From assembly GCF_001583495.1 (NCBI RefSeq), contig NZ_LQAQ01000119.1, forward strand, positions 43,617 through 107,616: DNA of 64,000 nucleotides, read 5' to 3'. The stretch is from Flammeovirga sp. SJP92 (GTDB lineage: Bacteria > Bacteroidota > Bacteroidia > Cytophagales > Flammeovirgaceae). A model generated the notes under the pieces. That model was not told the origin of the DNA, made no database searches, and saw nothing but the letters and a program-made list of their open reading frames with translations. Positions 18,753 through 27,745 of this stretch are shown here, piece after piece (position 1 is the stretch's first letter; each line of letters opens with the position of its first letter). The translations under genes were made by a program, and so were the position numbers.

Positions 18753-18898
18753 TAAGTAGCGTCTTATTGAAAATGTAAAGAATTTGATTTTTATTAGAAA
18801 TGTGTTTTTACTAAATTACGACATCAATTATGTCATACCTAAGAACGCGAGCTTCAATTAGCTGAAGTTACTGATTTCAATTCTTTTACTAAATACTA

Positions 18899-19846
18899 AT
18901 GAAACTACTATCACTAATTACTCTTACTTCATTTTTCCTGATTTCCACTAATACATACTCGAGAACTATTGATAGTTTACAGAATTTTTTAGGAAAATAT
19001 GAAATGCTCGAAAGTGAATATATCTACGAAGATGGACGGTATTCACCTCAGAAATCCATAGCATTAAGTTTAACTAAACAACTTAATGAAAAGGAACTAG
19101 TAGTATTACAATCCAGTGAAAATCTATTGGTCAGGTGCTATGCTTTCCAACAACTATGTCTGAATAATTCACTCAAAGTACTTACTGTAATTCAAAATAA
19201 CATCTCTAATGGATTGAAAATAAGTAGGATTGATGGGTGCCTAATAACAGAGCAATTGTTGATAGAATATTATTTAGAATCATGCTTTACAACATCAAAT
19301 CAGAGTATCCGAACAAAGTTATTTCATTTGCTTTACTCCTTTGGAAAAACGGATTTACTGACTAAATACACTATAGAGAGGATTCCAGTTAATGAACAAA
19401 ATTATCCCTTAATAGAAAAAGCGATTTTAGAAGGCGACAATCGCTTCCTTTATTTATTTCTTTCCTACAGAAAAGGGAATTATGATAGAATGATCGAAAA
19501 GGCTGTTCAAAAGGATTCAATGAAAATAGCGACCATCGACTTATTTCAATTTATCAACAATGATGTTATTTTGAAAGACCTTTCCATTGTATTTTTAGAG
19601 CAAAATGACAGACTCAATCAATTAAGAAGAGAACAGGTTTTTTTGAACTTATTGAAGTTGGAAAAATTTGATTTAGTGATGGAATATAAAGACCTTCCAG
19701 AATATCAGAAGCCATTGTATATCGCTTTATATATGACATGCACTTTTCCGGAATTACGTCTAGAATTAGAAAAAAAATATCCATCTTTCACTAAAAGAGC
19801 AAGGCAACGAATTGATGGTAATTATCCTTCTGAGTTAACTTGGTAG
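18899..19846 (+). CDS. Hypothetical exported protein
   Basis: 315 aa with signal peptide MKLLSLITLTSFFLISTNTY. The mature part is mostly helical, with short alternating hydrophobic/charged stretches that could be degenerate HEAT/TPR-like repeats (for example LLVRCYAFQQLCLNNS and MKIATIDLFQFINND), but no domain is recognised. It ends 38 bp before the convergent minus-strand methyltransferase-DCC gene. Confidence 0.6.
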   Translation: MKLLSLITLTSFFLISTNTYSRTIDSLQNFLGKYEMLESEYIYEDGRYSPQKSIALSLTKQLNEKELVVLQSSENLLVRCYAFQQLCLNNSLKVLTVIQNNISNGLKISRIDGCLITEQLLIEYYLESCFTTSNQSIRTKLFHLLYSFGKTDLLTKYTIERIPVNEQNYPLIEKAILEGDNRFLYLFLSYRKGNYDRMIEKAVQKDSMKIATIDLFQFINNDVILKDLSIVFLEQNDRLNQLRREQVFLNLLKLEKFDLVMEYKDLPEYQKPLYIALYMTCTFPELRLELEKKYPSFTKRARQRIDGNYPSELTW

Positions 19847-19884
19847 TCATTATCTAAGAAATAGAATTTTTTCATGTTTAAAAC

Positions 19885-21141
19885 TTACTCTTTCATTTCG
19901 CATTCCTCATTTCTATCAAAAATCATAGCATCTACAATTGATTGTAGTAAAAAACTTACTGGAAAAAAACGAATCAACCAACCTAAAGAAGCATAACCTA
20001 AATGAATATGCTCTAGTGCTTGACCAACAGCATTCACACCATTTTCAATATGACCATTCACATCAACATAAGTTACTTTTGTAAGGGGCTCTCCTTTGTA
20101 AGTAGAAGCAGGCTTAATATCGAGGTGAATACAATTTCTTTTTTGGAACCATTGTTCTATCTGTGAACATTGATGGCAGTTGGCATCAAAATAAATTGTC
20201 CCTTTGGGAATTGAAGTTGGAACCCAAAGGAAATACCATTTTGGTACTTCTTTTAAATAATTGGACCAAATATCCCCAAATCGATTTTCCATATCGTCAT
20301 ATTCGTGAAATTCAGAAACACCAATCACATAGGCTATGGAAATAACACTTCCTATAAGGAAAATGGGACTTTGATAATAATAACTCAAGGGTAAAAAAAT
20401 AAAAGTCATAGACCATTGGATAGGGTTTCTGCAATAAGCATAGACTCCATTTCTTACAAGTTGTTTTGTAGGGTCATATGGAAATGGAGTACCGTTACCT
20501 TTAGTGACTAAATCTTGTACAGCAATTAGAGAGGGAAAGGCAATAATCATCAAAATTTGAAATTGTATTGATGACCAGTGGTATGTAGGTTGTGGAATTT
20601 GTTTATAAATAAAAAGGAGGAAAGGCAGGCAGACAAAGAATAACAACATCATTATCAAAACTTGAAAAGAAGCTCTTATTCCATTATACTTTTGATGATA
20701 GAAAATATAAGCCCAATAATATGCTGGTATAAAAACGAAGGCAATCATTATGATTTCTCCCCATATCCATTGTTCATGTAATTGAAGAATGCCATATTTC
20801 TCTAACTCTGGCATTATAATGATATCCACCCATAGAATGATGAGAATTAAAAACTTAAAGTGATGCTTCTTTAAGAACAATGTTGGAATAATACCCCATT
20901 GTACGGTCCATAGAAAATAAAAATCATAAGGCATCTTGATTTGATTTTCCTCAGAAAAAGCCCAAAATCCATTTTCCACCAAAAGATAGTTGACAATTGG
21001 CAATGTAGTTCCAACATAAATAAGACTATTAAAAATAGCCCAATTTTGTTGAACTTCTTGTTTCTTTTTCAATGAAAGCCATCCTAAAAAAAGAAAAGTA
21101 AGTACAATACAAATAGATCTAATTGTTGCTATTTCCATCAA
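19885..21141 (-). CDS. Membrane methyltransferase-like protein fused to a DCC thiol-disulfide domain
   Basis: 418 aa. The N-terminal ~300 residues hold about eight hydrophobic segments and end in a phospholipid/isoprenylcysteine methyltransferase-like segment (LVRNGVYAYCRNPIQWSMTF, HEYDDMENRFGDIWSNYLKE). The C-terminal ~110 residues form a DCC-family (DUF393) thioredoxin-like domain with the signature DANCHQC. It overlaps the upstream minus-strand gene by 23 bp, so the two are translated together. The modified substrate is unknown; a membrane lipid or quinone/thiol chemistry is possible from the families. Confidence 0.72.
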   Translation of the reverse strand: MMEIATIRSICIVLTFLFLGWLSLKKKQEVQQNWAIFNSLIYVGTTLPIVNYLLVENGFWAFSEENQIKMPYDFYFLWTVQWGIIPTLFLKKHHFKFLILIILWVDIIIMPELEKYGILQLHEQWIWGEIIMIAFVFIPAYYWAYIFYHQKYNGIRASFQVLIMMLLFFVCLPFLLFIYKQIPQPTYHWSSIQFQILMIIAFPSLIAVQDLVTKGNGTPFPYDPTKQLVRNGVYAYCRNPIQWSMTFIFLPLSYYYQSPIFLIGSVISIAYVIGVSEFHEYDDMENRFGDIWSNYLKEVPKWYFLWVPTSIPKGTIYFDANCHQCSQIEQWFQKRNCIHLDIKPASTYKGEPLTKVTYVDVNGHIENGVNAVGQALEHIHLGYASLGWLIRFFPVSFLLQSIVDAMIFDRNEECEMKE

Positions 21142-22006
21142 AATAAGAATGGATTAAATGTTGGTTCATTACATTAACTACATAAGATTCAATTGGACCA
21201 AAGTACCATTTTGGACCAAGGTCACAAGTATAACTAGAAGTCCAAGTGACAATGCTTTGATGTTCTCGGTTTTCAATTTCTACAGTTACCTTTTTCCAAG
21301 TCAGCCAATGATTTATATGTGTGTCATCAGAAAGGATATTGAAGATGATTTTATGGGGTGCTACTTCATCAATCACTAAACTCAATGTTCCAATACCTTT
21401 GGTATTCGAAAGAAATTGAATATGCCTTTGATCCCCGACATTCAAACCTTCTCCTTTAATATTTTGTGGTTTAGGAAAACCTAAATTGAAAACCGATGGA
21501 TAATCTTCTAAGAAATTAGGTTGTTGTTGTAATGCAGAAATAGACACCTGATGATCTAATATTTTTGAAGTAGTTACGGTAGTAACGGAAGGAGCAATGA
21601 GCATTTGTGAAGGTTGAAAGAGGACAATAATAATAGGAACTACAACCAAAGTATATGCCTTATTATCCTTTTTCTTATTAATGAGTTGAATGATAAATAT
21701 GATTAGAAAAGTAATTCCGTAAAAGAGAGGAGCTGATATGATTATACAAATTGTTCCCTCCCCAAATAATATCGAAGCCATTAATAAAAACAGTGTAATT
21801 ACTTGAAAAGCGACTCCGTAAGCAGTTTTAGGTGTTTTGGAATATTTGATGACCATCAGTGCAATCAAAGCCGGAATACCAATAAATAACAATGCAGTTT
21901 GTTCCAGGTGATTATGTTGAATAAATTCAAGCACAAGGCTTGTGATTACTAAAATCCCAATGATGATGTAGAGTCTTTTCTTTGCTTTTTCAGAGTTGGT
22001 ATTCAT
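21119..22006 (-). CDS. Membrane protein with C-terminal SRPBCC-like domain
   Basis: 295 aa, first gene of a two-gene minus-strand operon. Residues 10-140 contain about four transmembrane segments; the C-terminal ~150 residues (LDHQVSISALQQQPNFLEDY ... VTWTSSYTCDLGPKWYFGPI) look like a SRPBCC/polyketide-cyclase lipid-binding fold, as judged from the strand pattern and the WTSSYT...YFGP ending. It may present a hydrophobic ligand to the co-translated methyltransferase-DCC protein. Function not established. Confidence 0.6.
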   Translation of the reverse strand: MNTNSEKAKKRLYIIIGILVITSLVLEFIQHNHLEQTALLFIGIPALIALMVIKYSKTPKTAYGVAFQVITLFLLMASILFGEGTICIIISAPLFYGITFLIIFIIQLINKKKDNKAYTLVVVPIIIVLFQPSQMLIAPSVTTVTTSKILDHQVSISALQQQPNFLEDYPSVFNLGFPKPQNIKGEGLNVGDQRHIQFLSNTKGIGTLSLVIDEVAPHKIIFNILSDDTHINHWLTWKKVTVEIENREHQSIVTWTSSYTCDLGPKWYFGPIESYVVNVMNQHLIHSYFDGNSNN

Positions 22007-22299
22007 GATTTAGAGTAGTCTTTAGTGAAAGAGTGCTGAAGGTAAAGATAAGGCATGTTGAGATGTGATGGTAATTTTCTCTATTAGTTTATGTTTAAAG
22101 TAGATAAGATTTTCTATAACGAGTGAAGGAAGTTTCAGTTGAATGCTGTCTCGTTTTCTTCTGAATTTTTAATTTTCTTCTTATTCCTCAATTAAATTTC
22201 TTTTTTCGGTAAGGTTCACTTTTTTTGTGCCAAAAAGTAGACCTTCTGATTAAAGGTTGATTGGCATTTTGTTACTAAATTTGATCCTTAATTGATGTG

Positions 22300-22686
22300 C
22301 CGTAATTAGCCATTTTTTACAGATTTACTCCATAAGCTAAATGTACTTCTTAAAAGAGATAGTGACTTTTCAATATCAGACCACCTTGATTGTTTTCTTT
22401 TTGATATAACTGAAAAACAGATTTATATAAACGTCAACTACGAAGTTCAAAAGGATCAATTTAACCGTAAAAAGAAGACTCATACAGTAAAGAACCATGC
22501 TTTTCTGACACAAATGGATATATCCATTATTTGGGAGAAACATATAATGGGAGTGTGCATGATAAAACTTTATGGGATCAGATCAATCTGTACACCTCTA
22601 AAATATATGTGTTGGTGGATTTAGGTTTTCTGGGTATTGAACAATTGTTAAAATTATTTTTCTTTCCTGTATCTCAAACTATGTGA
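22300..22686 (+). pseudogene. Decayed IS5-type (DDE_Tnp_4) transposase
   Basis: Two adjacent frames together read like an IS1031/ISL2-type transposase. The first has FDITEKQIYINVNYEVQKDQ and KKKTHTVKNHAF; the second, after a frameshift near 22505, has GYIHYLGETYNGSVHDKTLW and VLVDLGFLGI. The N-terminal helix-turn-helix and the last third are missing. The DDE core positions (D in FDIT, D in LVDLG) can be placed, but the gene is dead. It is the only recognisable IS transposase in the window. The remainder of the gap from 22007 shows no open frame. Confidence 0.75.
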
Positions 22687-22744
22687 ATTGGTTGCACAGT
22701 ACCCGCTTAAGTTGCAGAAAATTTACAAAAAAGTTGATTTAAAT

Positions 22745-23572
22745 ATGAGAAAAATAATAACACTTTTAATCTGTTTGGTCAGTATTCAAGGTTTGGCTCA
22801 AGTAAAACAAACCAAAGTGCCTTACAGAGATGTTCACAATGCGGGTGTGAAGTATATTGATATTAAAGTGAATGGAGTACCACAGACTTGTATTATTGAT
22901 ACTGGAGCGTCTGGAGTAACTTTAAATAGAAAAACCTTTATTAGTTTAGTACAACAAGGTGTAATTTATCAACATCACGTGACAGGTAAACGACAGGTAG
23001 CACTGGCTGATGGAAGTTTGGTTGAAGTTTATACGTTTAAGATTAGTCAATTACAGATAGGAGATCTTATTCTTCGGAATATTGAAGGCTATATCACGCC
23101 TTCAGATGATGCCGCCTCATTATTAGGGCAAAGTCTATTGGATCGTTTCGGGAGTGTGACGTTTAACAATCAGGCCAAACTATTGGAGATAGAGTATACA
23201 CCAATCAGTTTCTCTTCCCTTAAAAAAATAAAGCTAATTCCTTGCTTAAAGGAGGATCAGGTTATTGTGAAGCAACTTCTAACCTCCTTACAGCAACAAA
23301 AAGAATTACAACAGATTGATTTTGAAATTGAAAATCAACTTCCTCCTCAAAATGCTGTAGACAGGGTGTCTGAAGGCAGTATTGCTCTCCGCTCCTTCAG
23401 TCAAGAAGGTGTTGAAATGACGAAGTCTGATGGTTTTCTGACTTTTTTTGAAACTTTTATCAAGTCACATTCAGGTCAGTTTTTGGAGCAACATGTCTAT
23501 GATGAGAATATGACATTTTATTATGCAAATGAAATGCAAGGTTATTTAGAAGTTTGGGTAAGATCAAAATAG
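22745..23572 (+). CDS. Exported retropepsin-like aspartic protease
   Basis: 275 aa from ATG 22745; the signal peptide MRKIITLLICLVSIQGLAQ decides this start over an upstream TTG. The gag-aspartyl-protease-like domain has the catalytic motif DTGASG with D52 and a later hydrophobic-hydrophobic-Gly loop (SLLGQSLLDRFGSV). The C-terminal half (about 150-275) is not recognised. Single-domain retropepsin-like proteases work as homodimers. It heads a tightly packed run of exported proteins: the next gene begins 3 bp after its stop codon. Confidence 0.8.
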   Translation: MRKIITLLICLVSIQGLAQVKQTKVPYRDVHNAGVKYIDIKVNGVPQTCIIDTGASGVTLNRKTFISLVQQGVIYQHHVTGKRQVALADGSLVEVYTFKISQLQIGDLILRNIEGYITPSDDAASLLGQSLLDRFGSVTFNNQAKLLEIEYTPISFSSLKKIKLIPCLKEDQVIVKQLLTSLQQQKELQQIDFEIENQLPPQNAVDRVSEGSIALRSFSQEGVEMTKSDGFLTFFETFIKSHSGQFLEQHVYDENMTFYYANEMQGYLEVWVRSK

Positions 23573-23575
23573 GTT

Positions 23576-24769
23576 ATGCATAAAATATTTTTCCTCTTTC
23601 TGTTACAATTGTTTTCGTACTGTACTTATGCACAGATGGTTTATCATTTTGATTTTAACCATACATTGACAGATAAAGTTTCATCAACAACACTTGTAGC
23701 TAATCAAAGTGTAGATTATACAAAGGACCATTTTCTAATGGAATGTGGAGGGTTGCGTTTTGAACATAATACTGCTTTGGAATGGAAGGATAGTCGCTTC
23801 TCTTCAAAAGTAAAAAAAGAATTTACAATAGCGGTTTGGGCAAAAGCAAATGCCCCTGAAGAATGGGATGATCTTATATGGTTTACCATTTTCTGTAAGG
23901 GAAAGCAAGGAAAAGAGGGTATTAATAGTCCACAACTCCGTTTTCAAGTGACTTCAGAAACAGTATCACTCTCTACAGATAATACATGGAAGAAAACCAA
24001 TCTTTTTCTGCCAGATGTTTGGTATCATCTTGTGGTTAGCTGTAAGGGAAATAAGGTTGAGTTTTATGTCAATGGAAGAGAAAATGCACAGTTTGAATTA
24101 AAAAAAGGATGGATATCCAATAATGACCCGCTTTATATCGGGAAAGATGTTCCTGGAAACTTGGAATATTTTGATGGAGTAATAGATGATTTCAGAATGT
24201 ATAATAAAGCACTTTCTCCTTCAGATGTACTTTCACTATTCAATGAACCCATGATGAAAGGAGTTAATTTTTGTCATCCAACAACACCGCTTGTTTCACA
24301 GGTACAAGTACAGCAAACTGTGATTGTACCCAAAATAGATACTGTTTATCAGAAGATCACCATTACCAAAATAGATACTGTACATATTTATCAAACCGAT
24401 AGTATTTACAATAAGCTATCAGAGCAGTCAGGTGCTCACTTTGTACTGGAACATTTGGAGTTTTATCAATCGTTGCCAGATTGGAAGCCTTCGTCGCTAC
24501 CTACCTTGAATAAACTTTTAGATTATTTAATCAAAAATCCAACTATTAAAATACAACTAGAAGGGCATACTGATAACAGAGGGGATAAATCTGAAAATCA
24601 AAAATTATCAAAACTCCGAGTCAACAATGTCAAGAGATGGTTGTGTCAGAAAGGGGTTGAAAAAGAAAGAATCTCTACGGTAGGTTTTGGAGATAGACGT
24701 CCCATTGCTTCAAATACTACGGAAGAAGGAAAAAGAAAAAATAGAAGAGTAGAAGTGAAAATATTATAA
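23576..24769 (+). CDS. LamG/ConA-like lectin fused to OmpA peptidoglycan-binding domain
   Basis: 397 aa. Signal peptide to TYAQ, then a laminin-G/concanavalin-like jelly roll (about 20-225; EFTIAVWAKAN, WYHLVVSCKGNKVEFYVNGR, YIGKD, FDGVIDDFRMYNKALS). A linker with repeats of KIDTV follows, then an OmpA C-terminal domain (about 300-397; LEGHTDNRGDKSENQKLS, RISTVGFGDRRPIA, NRRVEVKI). The protein could tether a glycan-binding module to peptidoglycan. It lies 3 bp after the protease gene and 3 bp before the next gene, so it is operonic. Confidence 0.82.
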   Translation: MHKIFFLFLLQLFSYCTYAQMVYHFDFNHTLTDKVSSTTLVANQSVDYTKDHFLMECGGLRFEHNTALEWKDSRFSSKVKKEFTIAVWAKANAPEEWDDLIWFTIFCKGKQGKEGINSPQLRFQVTSETVSLSTDNTWKKTNLFLPDVWYHLVVSCKGNKVEFYVNGRENAQFELKKGWISNNDPLYIGKDVPGNLEYFDGVIDDFRMYNKALSPSDVLSLFNEPMMKGVNFCHPTTPLVSQVQVQQTVIVPKIDTVYQKITITKIDTVHIYQTDSIYNKLSEQSGAHFVLEHLEFYQSLPDWKPSSLPTLNKLLDYLIKNPTIKIQLEGHTDNRGDKSENQKLSKLRVNNVKRWLCQKGVEKERISTVGFGDRRPIASNTTEEGKRKNRRVEVKIL

Positions 24770-24772
24770 ACC

Positions 24773-25357
24773 ATGAAAAGTATTTATGTATTGATAGTGT
24801 TCTACTTGTATTGTGTCAATTTGGGGTGGTGCAATGAAGCTCAATTTGAAGGTGATCTTGCGTTGCTTTCCCATCCTCTTGATGGGGAAATGTCACCGAA
24901 GGAGGTATATGAAACATTTGATGAGTATATTATTAAGTTATCTCAAAGTGAAAAATCTATAAGTCAGCTGAAGCATCAGATTTATTTTTCAGATTATCTG
25001 GTGCATATATCTCCGCAATATGAAAATGGGGCTTACCTTATTTTGCAATATGTGAGTACCACTGTTGAAAAAAGGCTGATTAAAGAAGGAACGGAAGCAA
25101 AGGAAGTGAAGCCTTTGATGGAGATGCTCAAAGAAAGAAATTTCCTGGTAAGAGTACCTGTTTCTGACTTTTCTAAAGCACAACATCATTTTCAGGAAGG
25201 AAATTGGTCCTATCTCAAGAAAAGATTTGAAACTAAAGTTTTGATGGGGCTTTTCCGATTGGAGGAAAACCAAATCATTCTCTTCTATGGAATAATACTT
25301 CTGCTATTTCTACTGTTACCTTACCTTTTATGGAAAAGACCAAAATGTAATTTTTAA
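24773..25357 (+). CDS. Hypothetical membrane-anchored exported protein
   Basis: 194 aa with an N-terminal signal segment and a C-terminal transmembrane helix (IILFYGIILLLFLLLPYLLW) followed by a short basic tail (KRPKCNF). The exposed part is helical and charged; no domain recognised. The topology suggests a periplasmic domain anchored in the inner membrane. Located 3 bp after the LamG-OmpA gene and probably co-transcribed with it; a 172-bp gap follows. Confidence 0.6.
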   Translation: MKSIYVLIVFYLYCVNLGWCNEAQFEGDLALLSHPLDGEMSPKEVYETFDEYIIKLSQSEKSISQLKHQIYFSDYLVHISPQYENGAYLILQYVSTTVEKRLIKEGTEAKEVKPLMEMLKERNFLVRVPVSDFSKAQHHFQEGNWSYLKKRFETKVLMGLFRLEENQIILFYGIILLLFLLLPYLLWKRPKCNF

Positions 25358-25529
25358 TTATGACTCTCGAAGCCTTAAAACATTATTTTGGTTTTATCAT
25401 ATAAGCACTAGTAGGACAGAAGTAAATGGATATTCCAGATATGTTCTTATACAAATACTGATTGAAAGTAGACGATAGTTTAGTTTACAATGTACTTATC
25501 ATTAAAACAATAAATATAGATTACAAAAC

Positions 25530-26396
25530 ATGAAACAAATTTTATTTACAGCAATAACGTGTATCTTTTTTTCATTGCAGACTAATGCCCAATATAAACT
25601 GGGAGGAAAGTTTTCAGCAATGTATGAAGATAACGTTAGGATATTTACGCTTCATAAAAATAACATCCGTTACGGTTATGCAATATGGATGAATAGAGGC
25701 AGCAGTGGGAATAGAGTAAAGGCAAAATATTTTGCATCAGGAAATGCCTATCAGAAATATAGTAATTGGCTCTCTGGAAAAAATATCATTTTAGTATCAA
25801 GCGGCGCTTATAGTAATGGTTTTGCTAGTTATAATACCCCAATTGGCGTATGTGTTGATAATGGTATAATTGTCAATAAAAAGATTGAAAACAAAATGGA
25901 TGGTTTAGTCATTGTTGAACACATTGGAGGAATTAGAGTCTCTAATATCAGCGATAATAAATTGTATCTTGGAAGTCTAAATAAGTCTATTAATCCCAAA
26001 TATGAAATGAATACGTTGCTTAACTGGGCAAAAAGTGAATCTGCTACAGTTTTTCAAACCCACTTATTGATTCATAGCAACCAACTGAAAATCAATTATA
26101 ATAGCAGTAAAAATGTAGCAACTAGGAGAATACTGGTTTTGGGAATTGATAGCAAAGGGAAAGTGATGCATATCGTGTTTCATATTGTAAAGGATCAAAC
26201 CTTAATGCAAGTAACCAAGGATATCAAATCAACACTTTCAGCAAGAAATATCAGAGTAGCAGGTGCTTTAAATCTTGATACAGGGGGATGTGATATTTTA
26301 GAAGTATATGACGATCACAATAACCATATTCCTACCGTTACAGGTACTGTAGATCAAAAAAAAGCGACCAACTTATTAGTTTATTATTATGAATAA
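25530..26396 (+). CDS. Exported phosphodiester-glycosidase-like (NAGPA) protein, paralogue 1
   Basis: 288 aa with signal peptide ending QTNAQ. It shows the outline of the phosphodiester glycosidase/DUF2233 fold: SSGAYS..., then GVCVDNG..., MDGLVIVEHIGGI, and a late GALNLDTGGCDILEVYDD in place of the usual LDGG/LDGA motif. It is the most diverged of three adjacent paralogues. The family includes N-acetylglucosamine-1-phosphodiester alpha-N-acetylglucosaminidase and E. coli YigE-type proteins. The next gene starts 8 bp before its stop. Family call is moderate; substrate unknown. Confidence 0.6.
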   Translation: MKQILFTAITCIFFSLQTNAQYKLGGKFSAMYEDNVRIFTLHKNNIRYGYAIWMNRGSSGNRVKAKYFASGNAYQKYSNWLSGKNIILVSSGAYSNGFASYNTPIGVCVDNGIIVNKKIENKMDGLVIVEHIGGIRVSNISDNKLYLGSLNKSINPKYEMNTLLNWAKSESATVFQTHLLIHSNQLKINYNSSKNVATRRILVLGIDSKGKVMHIVFHIVKDQTLMQVTKDIKSTLSARNIRVAGALNLDTGGCDILEVYDDHNNHIPTVTGTVDQKKATNLLVYYYE

Positions 26397-27744
26397 ATTA
26401 TTTATTACGTTCATTTTAGTTTTTGGCTTTTCTTCTGTTTTTGCTCAGAGTTTTTTCCAAAAAGTGATCAATGGCAATCTATATTATGTGTATCAGCTGA
26501 ATGCTGAAAATAAAGTAGAAACTATCAAAATGTTTTGGAAAAATGAACAAGGCAAAGCGTTGAAGTCATTAGCAAACATTGAGAAAAGCTACCCCAATCA
26601 GGAGGTACTTTTTTCAATGAATGCAGGTATCTTTAATCCTGCTCTTGCACCGGAAGGTCTATACATAGAAAATGGTAAAACATACCGTCCCTTAAATCAG
26701 AAAAAAGGAAAGGGAAATTTTTATATGGAACCTAATGGTATTTTTTTGGTAGATAAAATGCAAAAAACTGCGATTATAAAAAGTACTCATTGGGAAACCG
26801 AGGAGAGGCAGAGCAATGTAAGTTATGCAGTCCAATCAGGTCCATTGTTACTCTATAAGGGTATTATCAATCCAAAATTTTCAACAGCATCTAAATCAAG
26901 GTTTATTAGAAATGCTGTGGGAGTAGATGCAGATGGAACAACGTATTTTGTGTGCTCTAAAAACCCAGTAACTTTTTATGAGCTCTCCTCTTTTTTTAGA
27001 GATGAACTTGCATGTAAAAACGCACTTTATCTTGATGGGGCTATTTCCAATATGAAGGTTGGTCATCAGTACATACATTCCTCCAAAAGTGCTTTTGCAA
27101 GTATGATAGCGGTAGTAAGAAATAAGGAGCATCAGCCTGCTAATTTTACGCAGTATACTTTTCCTTTAGAAGCACAAATTAAATTAGAAGAGAGTAATGA
27201 ATTTAACCGTATCGGAGCATTTTGGGGAGTATTTTTAAAACATAATAAGCAACTACAGTTGGTAGGAAATTATCAATCCTCAGAACGTTCAACAGTGTTG
27301 ATGGAAGATGGTCATGTTGTCGATTCGGCTCTACTAAAAAGAGGACAGGTTATTGTTGCAAAGGAAGCTACAGGAAGATATCATTTACTGTTTTCGGAAG
27401 ATTGGGAGTACCTTTCAAAAGTCAATATTCAAAACGCAGTAGCATTTGAGGATTTACTTTTTAGTAAACAGTTTAATATTAATAATGTAAAAGCTGATCC
27501 ACTATATCAGAAAGCCATAGTATTAGGGTTAGACGAGAAACAACAACTCAAAATTCTTGAATGCCACCTAAAGTCAGGCTACTTTTCTAGGTCAACATTA
27601 ATTTATAATTTAAAAGCATTAGGACTTCAGGATGGTATTCTGATAAGCTATGATGAAAATGCACAATTATGTATTCCTAATAGGGTATACAATTGGAATG
27701 TGACCATATCGAAAACAATACAACAATTTATAATAATCCAATAA
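26389..27744 (+). CDS. Exported phosphodiester-glycosidase (NAGPA/DUF2233) protein, paralogue 2
   Basis: 451 aa; signal peptide MNKLFITFILVFGFSSVFAQ. The NAGPA/DUF2233 core (about 60-245) is clear: FSMNAGIF, PEGLYIENG, VQSGPLLL, RNAVGVDADGTTYFV and LYLDGAIS. About 200 further residues follow with no recognised domain. Overlaps paralogue 1 by 8 bp and is 1 bp from paralogue 3, so the three are translated together. Probable role is hydrolysis of a sugar phosphodiester at the cell surface, inferred from family. Confidence 0.78.
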   Translation: MNKLFITFILVFGFSSVFAQSFFQKVINGNLYYVYQLNAENKVETIKMFWKNEQGKALKSLANIEKSYPNQEVLFSMNAGIFNPALAPEGLYIENGKTYRPLNQKKGKGNFYMEPNGIFLVDKMQKTAIIKSTHWETEERQSNVSYAVQSGPLLLYKGIINPKFSTASKSRFIRNAVGVDADGTTYFVCSKNPVTFYELSSFFRDELACKNALYLDGAISNMKVGHQYIHSSKSAFASMIAVVRNKEHQPANFTQYTFPLEAQIKLEESNEFNRIGAFWGVFLKHNKQLQLVGNYQSSERSTVLMEDGHVVDSALLKRGQVIVAKEATGRYHLLFSEDWEYLSKVNIQNAVAFEDLLFSKQFNINNVKADPLYQKAIVLGLDEKQQLKILECHLKSGYFSRSTLIYNLKALGLQDGILISYDENAQLCIPNRVYNWNVTISKTIQQFIIIQ

Positions 27745-27745
27745 G

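Noticed and set aside
22688..22744. TTG start extending the retropepsin gene upstream
   Set aside because: The extension has no leader character and matches a duplicated non-coding block at 29353; the ATG at 22745 gives a clean signal peptide.
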